Assembly: GCA_900767695.1 (NCBI GenBank) | Contig: CAAGAC010000016.1 | Coordinates: forward strand, 1-25,253 | From: an uncultured Succinivibrio sp. | GTDB lineage: Bacteria > Pseudomonadota > Gammaproteobacteria > Enterobacterales > Succinivibrionaceae | Direction of reading: 5' to 3' | Length of the DNA: 25,253 nucleotides | Shown: positions 1 to 7,293 of the stretch, one piece after another | How positions within the stretch are numbered: position 1 is the stretch's first letter | How the letters are laid out: each line of letters starts with the position of its first letter | Notes under the pieces: generated by a model | Database searches by the model: none | What the model was told of the DNA's origin: nothing | The model's input: only the letters and a program-made list of their open reading frames with translations | Program-made: the position numbers and the translations under genes

Positions 1-23
1 CCCCCGCGCCGCGGCCGCCACTG

Positions 24-29
24 TATAAT
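24..29 (+). promoter_or_regulatory. Putative -10 box of the ribF operon
   Basis: A perfect TATAAT hexamer lies about 40 nt upstream of the ribF start codon. The -35 region would fall at the very edge of the window and shows no TTGACA-like match. It is probably the promoter for ribF-ileS-lspA-ispH, since no other promoter-like gap exists before ispH ends. Seen: the hexamer and its position. Inferred: promoter activity. Confidence 0.55.
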
Positions 30-69
30 GGAGCCTTAACGCTCAACGAGGTACGGAACACAAGGCGCG

Positions 70-1026
70 ATGCGGCTCATACGCTCACTAAGGGACTACG
101 ACAGGCCGGAATGCGGCATAGCGCTCGCGATCGGCAACTTCGACGGGTTCCACCTGGGCCACCGCCGCGTGGTGTCGGAGATGGTGGAGCGAGCCCGCTC
201 CCGCGGCCTCAAGTCCGCGGTGATGCTCTTCGAGCCCCACCCGCGGGAGTTCTTCCAGGGGACCAAGGCCCCGGCAAGGCTCTCGACGCTGCGCGACAAG
301 CTCTTCGAGATGTCCGCGCTCTCGCCCGACTACGTGTTCTGCATGCGCTTTGACCGCGAGTTCGCCTCGATGGAGCCGGAGGACTTCGTGAAGGTCCTCC
401 TGCACGAGAGGCTCGGCGCCAGGTGCGTCGTGGTCGGCTCGCTCTTCGCGTTCGGACGCGGCGCGCGCTGTGGCATCGACGATCTCAGGCGCCTGGGCGC
501 CCCCTGCGGCATCGAGGCCGACGCCATCGAGGGCGTCACCATCGGCGGCGAGAGGATCTCGAGCACCATGGTCAGGGCGCTCCTGAAAAAAGGCGACTTC
601 AGGCGGGCCGAGCAGGCCCTGGGGCATCCCTTCTCGATGGGAGGGCGGGTGGCCCACGGCAGGGAGCTTGGGCGCCACCTGGGCTACCCCACGGCGAACA
701 TAGCGCTGAAGCGCCTGGTGCCGCCGCTTGACGGCGTGTACGCCGTGCAGGTCGCCGCCGGAGGCAGGACCTACGGCGGCATGTGCAACGTCGGCGCCCG
801 CCCGAGCATCGATGAGGAGGGCAAGAAGAGCCTCATCGAGGCCAACCTCTTCGGGTTCGACGGCGACCTGTACGGCAGGCGGGCGCGGGTATACTTTTTT
901 GAAAAGATCCGGGACGAGCAAAAGTTCCCGGATCTGGATTCGCTGCAGCGGCAGCTCAGGCAGGACAAGGAAGCCTGCCTGAAGGCGCTGTCGGGGCGGC
1001 GGCAAGTCTTAGCATCAAAGGTCTGA
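70..1026 (+). CDS. ribF: Bifunctional riboflavin kinase / FAD synthetase
   Basis: Phosphorylates riboflavin to FMN and adenylylates FMN to FAD in the cytoplasm. The 318-residue product has the usual bacterial RibF length. The N-terminal nucleotidyltransferase domain carries NFDGFHLGH at residues 23-31, the HxGH-type motif. The C-terminal flavokinase domain starts near residue 184 and contains the HGRELGRHLGYPTANI signature, whose PTAN motif binds Mg-ATP. The ATG at 70 is preceded by an AAGG Shine-Dalgarno-like stretch and gives the canonical N terminus. ileS begins 3 nt after the TGA stop, as in the classic proteobacterial ribF-ileS-lspA-ispH operon. Nothing is missing from the protein. Confidence 0.96.
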   Translation: MRLIRSLRDYDRPECGIALAIGNFDGFHLGHRRVVSEMVERARSRGLKSAVMLFEPHPREFFQGTKAPARLSTLRDKLFEMSALSPDYVFCMRFDREFASMEPEDFVKVLLHERLGARCVVVGSLFAFGRGARCGIDDLRRLGAPCGIEADAIEGVTIGGERISSTMVRALLKKGDFRRAEQALGHPFSMGGRVAHGRELGRHLGYPTANIALKRLVPPLDGVYAVQVAAGGRTYGGMCNVGARPSIDEEGKKSLIEANLFGFDGDLYGRRARVYFFEKIRDEQKFPDLDSLQRQLRQDKEACLKALSGRRQVLASKV

Positions 1027-1028
1027 AA

Positions 1029-3860
1029 ATGGCAGATTACAAGAGCACTTTAAACCTTCCGCAAACCGCGTTCCCCATGCGCGGCAACCTGGCAAAGCGC
1101 GAGCCTCAGATGCTCGCCGACTGGGAGAAGCGCGATCTCTACAAGAAGATCCGCACCGCCCGCGCCGGAGCCAACACCTTCATCCTGCATGACGGCCCTC
1201 CGTACGCCAACGGCAACATCCACATCGGCCACTCGATCAACAAGGTGCTCAAGGACATCATCATCAAGTCGAAGACCCTCTCGGGCTTCGACTGCCCGTA
1301 CATACCCGGCTGGGACTGCCACGGCCTGCCCATCGAGGTGAAGGTCGAGAGCCTGGTCGGCAAGCCCGGCGCCAAGGTCACTCCGGCGCAGTTCCGCGAG
1401 GAGTGCCGCAAGTACGCCAGGACCCAGGTCGACGCGCAGCGCGCCGACTTCAAGCGCCTGGGCGTCATCGCCGACTGGGACAACCCATACCTGACGATGA
1501 ACTTCAAGACCGAGGCCGACACCCTGAGGCTCCTTGGCAAGGTCATTGCGGACGGCCATTTCGTTCGCGGCCTCAAGCCGGTCTACTGGTGCATGGACTG
1601 CCAGTCCGCCCTCGCCGAGGCCGAGGTCGAGTACAAGGATCTCACCTCCGACTCCATCTACGTGCGCTTCGCCGCCTCCGACGAGCAGAAAATCCTCTCG
1701 ATCTTCAACGCGCAGGGCAAGGGCGAGGGCCCCGTGTCGGTGCTCATCTGGACCACCACCCCGTGGACCCTGCCTGCCGACCGCGGCGTCTGCCTCAACG
1801 AGCAACTGCGCTACTCGCTCGTGCAGGTTGAGACCGAGAAGGGGCAGGAGCGCCTCATCATGGCCACCGAGCTTGTGGAGACCGTGATGAAGGAGACCGG
1901 CATCGCCAATTACTCGGTCATCGGCGACTCCGTCTCCGGCAAGGCCCTTGAGCTTCAGAAGTTCCACCACCCGTTCCTCGACTTCGAGGTGCCCATCATC
2001 CTCGGCGCCCACGTCACGCTGGACGGCGGCACCGGCTGCGTCCACACCGCGGGCGGCCACGGCCTTGACGACTACAACGTCTCGGTCAAGTACGGCCTTG
2101 AGATCGCCAACCCGGTCAAGGGCGACGGCACCTTCCAGAACGACGTCAAGTACTTCGGCGGCATGCACGTGTTCAAGGCCAACCCCGAGGTCATCAAGGT
2201 CCTCAAGGAGAAGGGCGCGCTGCTCAAGGCCGGCAAGATCTTCCACTCCTACCCGACCTGCTGGCGCCACAAGAGTCCGGTGATCTTCCGCGCGACCCCG
2301 CAGTGGTTCATCTCCATGGACGGCAACGGCCTGCGCAGCCGCGCCCTCAAGTCCATCAAGGACGTCAAGTGGATCCCCTCGTGGGGCCAGAACCGCATCG
2401 AGGCGATGGTCAAGCAGCGCACCGACTGGTGCATCTCGCGCCAGCGCACCTGGGGCATGCCCTGCGCGGTCCTCATCAACAACGAGACCGGCGAGATCCA
2501 TCCGAAGACCGCCGAGATAATCGAGAAGGTCGCCAGGGCCGTCGAGCAGAAGGGCATCCAGGCATGGTGGGACCTCAGCGTCGAGGAACTCATCGGCCCC
2601 GAGGAGGCTCCAAAGTACCACAAGGATCCCAACACCCTCGACGTCTGGTTCGACTCCGGCTCGACCTGGTACACGGTCGCCGGCCAGCGCGACGGGCTCA
2701 GGGGCCACGACGTGGACATGTACCTCGAGGGCTCCGACCAGCACCGCGGCTGGTTCATGTCCTCGCTGATGCTCTCCTGCGCCGTCACCGGCCACGCCCC
2801 GTACAAGCAGGTCCTGACCCACGGCTTCACCGTGGACGGCCAGGGCCGCAAGATGTCCAAGTCGCTGGGCAACGTCATCGCCCCGCGCGAGGTCATCGAC
2901 AAGCTCGGCGCCGACGTGCTCAGGCTCTGGATCGCCTCCAACGACTACACCGGCGACATGGCCGTGTCGCACGAGATCTTCGCGCACACCTCCGACGCCT
3001 ACCGCCGCGTGCGCAACACCGTCCGCTTCCTGCTGGCAAACCTCAACGGCTTCGATCCTGAGAAGGACATGGTGCCGTTCGAGCAGATGGTCGAGCTCGA
3101 CAAGTGGGCTGTCTCGCTGGCCTCCAGGACCCAGAAGCAGATCATCAAGGCATACGATGAGTACGACTTCCACCAGGTCGTCCAGTCGCTGATGATGTTC
3201 TGCTCCATCCAGCTTGGCTCGTTCTACCTCGACATCATCAAGGACCGCCAGTACACCGCCAGGACCGGCGGCCTTGCCAGGCGTTCCTGCCAGACCGCGC
3301 TCTACCTCATCGCCGAGGCCCTGCTGCGCTGGATGGCCCCGATCCTCTCGTTCACCGCCCAGGAGGCCTGGGAGGCCATGCCGGGGAAGCGCGACGAGTT
3401 CGTCTTCACCGCCACCTGGTTCAAGGGCCTCAAGGAGCTTGACGAGGGCTCGAAGTTCAACAGCGAGTACTGGCAGAGGATCCTCGCCTTCCGCGGCGAG
3501 GCTAACCGCGCCATCGAGACCGCCCGCAACGCGGCGGTCATCGGAGGATCGCTGGAGGCCGAGGTCACCGTCTACGCCAAGGGCCAGCTCCTTGATGATC
3601 TCAAGCAGCTTGGCGACGAGCTCAAGTTCGTGCTCATCACCTCGCGCGCCGATGTCGTCGACGGCCCCACCCCTGCGGACGCCTTCATCTCCGAGAGCCT
3701 CGACTGCGCCTTCAGCGTGCAGAAGTCCAAGGCGCACAAGTGCGAGCGCTGCTGGCACTACGAGGCCGACGTGGGCTCCGATCCGGAGCATCCGGGCCTC
3801 TGCCGCCGCTGCGTCGAGAACATCAAGGAAGGCGCCGGCGAGACGAGGCGCTTCGCCTGA
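1029..3860 (+). CDS. ileS: Isoleucyl-tRNA synthetase
   Basis: Charges tRNA-Ile with isoleucine. The 943-residue class I synthetase shows HIGH at residues 65-68, the editing (CP1) domain with the WTTTPWTLPA stretch, KMSKS at about 608-612, an anticodon-binding helical region, and a C-terminal zinc module with CERC near residue 904 followed by CRRC. Length and architecture match the bacterial E. coli-type enzyme rather than the mupirocin-resistant type, judging from the C-terminal zinc finger. It starts 3 nt after ribF, and its TGA overlaps the lspA ATG by one base, so expression is probably translationally coupled. The long open frame on the opposite strand is a codon-bias shadow. Confidence 0.98.
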   Translation: MADYKSTLNLPQTAFPMRGNLAKREPQMLADWEKRDLYKKIRTARAGANTFILHDGPPYANGNIHIGHSINKVLKDIIIKSKTLSGFDCPYIPGWDCHGLPIEVKVESLVGKPGAKVTPAQFREECRKYARTQVDAQRADFKRLGVIADWDNPYLTMNFKTEADTLRLLGKVIADGHFVRGLKPVYWCMDCQSALAEAEVEYKDLTSDSIYVRFAASDEQKILSIFNAQGKGEGPVSVLIWTTTPWTLPADRGVCLNEQLRYSLVQVETEKGQERLIMATELVETVMKETGIANYSVIGDSVSGKALELQKFHHPFLDFEVPIILGAHVTLDGGTGCVHTAGGHGLDDYNVSVKYGLEIANPVKGDGTFQNDVKYFGGMHVFKANPEVIKVLKEKGALLKAGKIFHSYPTCWRHKSPVIFRATPQWFISMDGNGLRSRALKSIKDVKWIPSWGQNRIEAMVKQRTDWCISRQRTWGMPCAVLINNETGEIHPKTAEIIEKVARAVEQKGIQAWWDLSVEELIGPEEAPKYHKDPNTLDVWFDSGSTWYTVAGQRDGLRGHDVDMYLEGSDQHRGWFMSSLMLSCAVTGHAPYKQVLTHGFTVDGQGRKMSKSLGNVIAPREVIDKLGADVLRLWIASNDYTGDMAVSHEIFAHTSDAYRRVRNTVRFLLANLNGFDPEKDMVPFEQMVELDKWAVSLASRTQKQIIKAYDEYDFHQVVQSLMMFCSIQLGSFYLDIIKDRQYTARTGGLARRSCQTALYLIAEALLRWMAPILSFTAQEAWEAMPGKRDEFVFTATWFKGLKELDEGSKFNSEYWQRILAFRGEANRAIETARNAAVIGGSLEAEVTVYAKGQLLDDLKQLGDELKFVLITSRADVVDGPTPADAFISESLDCAFSVQKSKAHKCERCWHYEADVGSDPEHPGLCRRCVENIKEGAGETRRFA

Positions 3861-4393
3861 TGGGAGCGCCAAAGCCCCGCAGCGGCGGCAGGTTCCTCAT
3901 CCTGAGCCTGCTCGTCGTCCTGCTCGACCAGTACACCAAGCACCTCGTGATGGAGCACATCCCCGCCGGCACGGCGGGGGTGCAGGTTCTCCCCTTCTTC
4001 AACATCGTCCACGTCCACAACGAGGGCGCGGCCTTCAGCTTCCTCGCAGGCATGGGCGGCTGGCAGCGCTGGATGTTCGCGGGAATCGCGGTCGCGATCT
4101 CCCTTGCGCTCATTGCGCTGCTCTTCCGCACGAGCATCAGGAAGCGCTGGACCTGCCTCGGCCTCGCGCTGGTGATAGGCGGCGCGGTGGGTAACCTCCT
4201 CGACCGCCTGTTCCTGGGCTACGTCGTGGACTTCCTGTGCTTCTACATCAGCACCGACACGTTCTTCTGGTCCTATCCCTCCTTCAACGTCGCCGACATC
4301 GCGGTCTGCTGCGGCGCGGCGCTGCTGATTGGGATCGGACTCTTCTCAAAGCCCAAGGAGAACGACGGGAAAAAGGCAGGAGGGAAGGCCTGA
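3860..4393 (+). CDS. lspA: Lipoprotein signal peptidase (signal peptidase II)
   Basis: Inner-membrane aspartyl protease that removes the signal peptide from diacylglyceryl prolipoproteins. The 177-residue protein has about four hydrophobic segments (near residues 11-24, 71-90, 98-115 and 146-162). It carries the family blocks HNEGAAFS (53-60), GNLLDR (111-116), VVDF with predicted catalytic Asp124, and FNVAD with predicted catalytic Asp146. The ATG at 3860 shares its A with the ileS stop codon (TGATG). An upstream in-frame ATG at 3740 lies deep inside ileS and would add 40 Arg-rich residues that do not belong to the family. The stop overlaps the ispH start in the same way. Confidence 0.96.
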   Translation: MGAPKPRSGGRFLILSLLVVLLDQYTKHLVMEHIPAGTAGVQVLPFFNIVHVHNEGAAFSFLAGMGGWQRWMFAGIAVAISLALIALLFRTSIRKRWTCLGLALVIGGAVGNLLDRLFLGYVVDFLCFYISTDTFFWSYPSFNVADIAVCCGAALLIGIGLFSKPKENDGKKAGGKA

Positions 4394-5337
4394 TGGGCTT
4401 TCGCATCCTGCTTGCCCGCGAGAGGGGCATGTGCGCCGGCGTCGACCGCGCTATCCGCACGGTCGAGACTGCGCTCAGGCGCTACGGCCCGGGCCGCGTC
4501 CACGTGCTCCACGAGGTGGTGCACAACCGCCACGTGGTCGATGAGCTGCGGCGCGCTGGCGCCGTATTCGTCGAGAGCCTCTCCGAGGTTCCCGACGGGT
4601 CGGTGCTGATCTTCTCGGCCCACGGCGTGGGCAGCGCCACCGAGGACGAGGCCCGCTCCCGCGGGCTCACTGTCATCGACGCGACCTGCCCGGTCGTCAC
4701 CGCCATCCACCGCAAGGTCTCGCGCGCCGCCTCCGAGGGCGCCGATCTCGTGGTCATCGGCCACCGCGGCCACCAGGAGGTCGAGGGCACCATCGGGCGC
4801 TACGCGGGCGATCCTGCGAAGGTCCACGTGGTCCTCGCCCCGAAGGATGTCGACGCTCTGGAGCTTGATCCTGAAAACGTCGTCTTCGCGACCCAGACCA
4901 CGCTCTCGGTGGACGAGACCGCCAGGACCGTAGCCGCGCTGCGCGGGCGCTTTCCCAAGATCCGCGGACCCAGGCGCGACGACACCTGCAACGCCACCCA
5001 GCTTCGGCAGAATGCGGTGCGCGAGCTTGCCTCCCACTGCGATCTCGTCTACATCGCAGGCTCGAAGAACTCCTCGAACTCCAACCGCCTGCGCGAGGTC
5101 GCCGAGCGCGCCGGGGTGAGGGCGCTGCTCATCGACGACGAGTTGGAGATAGTTCTCGACGATCTCAAGGATGTCTCGTCAGTCGGCGTCAGCGCCGGCG
5201 CCTCGGCTCCCGAGTACGTGGTGCATGGCATCGTCAAGTTCCTGATGGAGCACGGCGGGGGCGAGCCCGAGGAGACTGGCGGCGCCGTGGCCGAGCGCCA
5301 CTTCCCTCTTCCCAGGGGCCTTGAAGATGGGGTTTGA
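4393..5337 (+). CDS. ispH: 4-hydroxy-3-methylbut-2-enyl diphosphate reductase
   Basis: Last enzyme of the MEP isoprenoid pathway; reduces HMBPP to IPP and DMAPP using a [4Fe-4S] cluster. The three cluster cysteines are visible: Cys14 (MCAGVDRA), Cys99 (DATCPVV) and Cys199 (DDTCNAT). The conserved HEVVHN, SAHGV, GHRGHQEVEGT and GSKNSSNSNRL blocks are all present. Length is 314 residues. The ATG overlaps the lspA stop by one base (TGATG). In E. coli fkpB (slpA) sits between lspA and ispH; here it is absent and the two genes touch. A damaged acetyltransferase gene begins 10 nt before the ispH stop codon ends. Confidence 0.96.
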   Translation: MGFRILLARERGMCAGVDRAIRTVETALRRYGPGRVHVLHEVVHNRHVVDELRRAGAVFVESLSEVPDGSVLIFSAHGVGSATEDEARSRGLTVIDATCPVVTAIHRKVSRAASEGADLVVIGHRGHQEVEGTIGRYAGDPAKVHVVLAPKDVDALELDPENVVFATQTTLSVDETARTVAALRGRFPKIRGPRRDDTCNATQLRQNAVRELASHCDLVYIAGSKNSSNSNRLREVAERAGVRALLIDDELEIVLDDLKDVSSVGVSAGASAPEYVVHGIVKFLMEHGGGEPEETGGAVAERHFPLPRGLEDGV

Positions 5338-5817
5338 GTTCTGCTTTGCCTCTCCCGAGGATGCAGACGCTCTTATAGCGCTCGAAGGGGAGCTCTTCTC
5401 AAAGGAGGAGGGCGCCTCGCCCGAGTCCATCCGCGCGCGCGTCAATGCCTACCCCAGGCACTTCTGGATCTTGAGGTCGGACGGCTAGATCGCGGCCTAC
5501 GTGGACGGCGCGCTGGCCTATGAGCGCGATCTCCTCGATCCCATGTACTCCGACACCTCGTTCCACCACGAGGACGGCAGGTGGCAGATGATCTTCGGGG
5601 TGGGGCGCTCTGCGAGGTTCCAGCACCGTGGCCTGGCCTCGAGGCTCATGGAGCATGTCGTTGAGGACTGCGGTCCCGCGACTATGCGGGAGTGGTTCTC
5701 ACCTGCCACGATCATCTCGTCCCCTTCTACTCGCTCATCGGCTTCAAGGACGATGGCGCGAGCGCGTCGACCCACGGCGGCTGCGCCTGGCACCAGATGC
5801 GCATCGCCTTCAAGTAA
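5327..5817 (+). pseudogene. GNAT-family N-acetyltransferase, broken by a nonsense codon and a 1-nt deletion
   Basis: Read from the ATG at 5327, the frame encodes a GNAT-like protein of about 163 residues once repaired. The acetyl-CoA loop QHRGLASRLMEHV is present, followed after the frameshift by LTCHDHLVPFYSLIGF and STHGG, typical of the C-terminal half of these enzymes. Two lesions are visible. One is an in-frame TAG at 5486-5488 (after LRSDG, before IAAYVDG). The other is a loss of one base near 5670: inserting one C would turn TGCGGTCCC into TGC CGG TCC and rejoin the frames, giving EDCRSRDYAGVVLTC. The true stop would be TAA at 5815-5817. The start overlaps the end of ispH by 11 nt. Substrate unknown. 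Two lesions in under 500 bp argue for real decay rather than one sequencing error. Confidence 0.8.
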
Positions 5818-5880
5818 GGCCGGATCTTCCCTGAGACGCTATTTCTCCGCTATGCTTTCACCATAAAGGCAGGAGGCGGG

Positions 5881-7284
5881 ATGGCCGCAAGGCCATCAGA
5901 CGATGACGGCCCGAGCCCCTTCGCCGCTGTGAAGGCGGCAGCCCTGGCGCATTCAGGCTCATCCGCATCCCTTCCTGATCAGGAGCGCCTGAAGGAGCGC
6001 ATGGCCGGCATCGACACGCCGCTTGAGGCCGATCCCGCGACCGAGATCATCTACGATCGCCTGTCATCCTTCCGTCCGTCCCCAAGGGTCTTAAGCCTGC
6101 TGTCATCCGCGATCCCCGAGATCCACGACAATGTGTGGTCGCACGGCCGCGCCTGCGGCTTCTAGATGATCGACAAGAAGGACGGCGCCATCCGGTTTGC
6201 CCTGGCCGACTGCGGCAGGGGGTTCCTGCGCGCGACGAGGGCCGACGGCGTCCCCGGGATCGCGATAGATCGCGAGGCCATGGCATGGTGCATTGTCGAC
6301 GGCAACACCTCGTCGCGCTATTCAGCGCAGGACGAGTTTGCCCAGAGGCTGCCATTTGACTGCCTTGAAAGCCCGATCCCCGGGCCGGTCAAGACGGACG
6401 AGGACGAGAACCACCACGAGGGGATCGGGCTTGCAAAGCTCGCCGCCGTCGCATCCGAGGGCGGCGGGATCGTCGAGATAGTCTCAGGGGACGCAAGGGC
6501 GGTGCTCAAGGGGCGTGAGGAGCCCTCGTTCAGCACCCTCGCGGCGCCCTGGCGCCATGAGATTGCAAGGCTCATCGAGGATCCTGGTGTCGACCGGACC
6601 CTCGTGGATCTTGACGGTGTCAAGCTTGTCTCCGAGGGCTTTGCCGACGAGGGCGTCGGCGTCCTCGTGAAGTTCTTCGGATTTGAGAAGGTGGCGGAGA
6701 GGGTAAGGCTCTTGAACGCCAGAGAGGATCTTGCCGCAGGCTTCTCAGAGGCGATCCTCGTGAGGGCGCGCGAGCTTGCCCCGGAGATCGACGAGATGGC
6801 CAGGAAGATAGGAATCCAGATCTTCCCGCACAGCTGGGGGGATCTCGGCATGCGCTGCTCCTGCCCGGACTCCGCGGTGCCGTGCAAGCACATCGCCGCC
6901 ATCATCTACAAGTTCTCCCAGGAGATAGACGCCAACCCCTTCATCCTCTTCGAGCTAAGGGGCCTGGACATCATCGGAAAGCTCCGGGAGAAGAGGCTTG
7001 AGTTCGAGCAGGCACAGGCAAGCGAGATGCCGCAGTGGGGCGATCTGCTAAGAAGCCGCGGCAGCAGCGTCCCGCTCAAGCTCTCGTCTCTCAAGTCCCT
7101 CGCCTACTCCGAGATCCCCGATCTCGGAGGCTCGGTCATCGGGCTCTTCAAGGAGTCGCCGGCAGGCTACATGGGCAAGTCCTTGAAGGCCATGGTGCAG
7201 AAGGACATGGAGAAGGCGTCGAAGCTTGCAGCTGCCCAGCAGAATGACGACGAGGATCGCGACAACCCCGTCTACGACGAGTAG
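5881..7284 (+). pseudogene. GHKL ATPase / STAS-like / SWIM zinc-finger composite frame, split by an internal TAG
   Basis: One reading frame of 468 codons with an internal TAG at 6163-6165, followed directly by ATG at 6166. First part (94 aa): contains EIHDNVWSHG at 80-89, which resembles the N-box of GHKL (Bergerat-fold) ATPases. Second part (372 aa from 6166): DCGRGF (15-20) as G1 box, HHEGIGLAKL (82-91) as G2 box, then residues about 125-200 resembling the STAS-like DUF4325 domain (SEGFADE core), then a SWIM finger CSC...CKH (230-241) with the flanking block found in SNF2-associated SWIM proteins. The usual N-terminal half of such SWIM proteins is missing, so the frame looks like two genes joined by a deletion near 6740-6790. 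The start has a good AGGAGGCGGG ribosome site. The stop is TAG, 9 nt before the SNF2 gene, in the same frame. Function unknown. Confidence 0.65.
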
Positions 7285-7293
7285 CAGCCGCTG

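Noticed and set aside
1050..3872. A 940-codon open frame antisense to ileS
   Set aside because: GC-rich codon bias leaves the complementary frame free of stops; the predicted protein is rich in Val, Leu, Asp and Gly with no family motif, and the sense strand encodes an intact IleRS.
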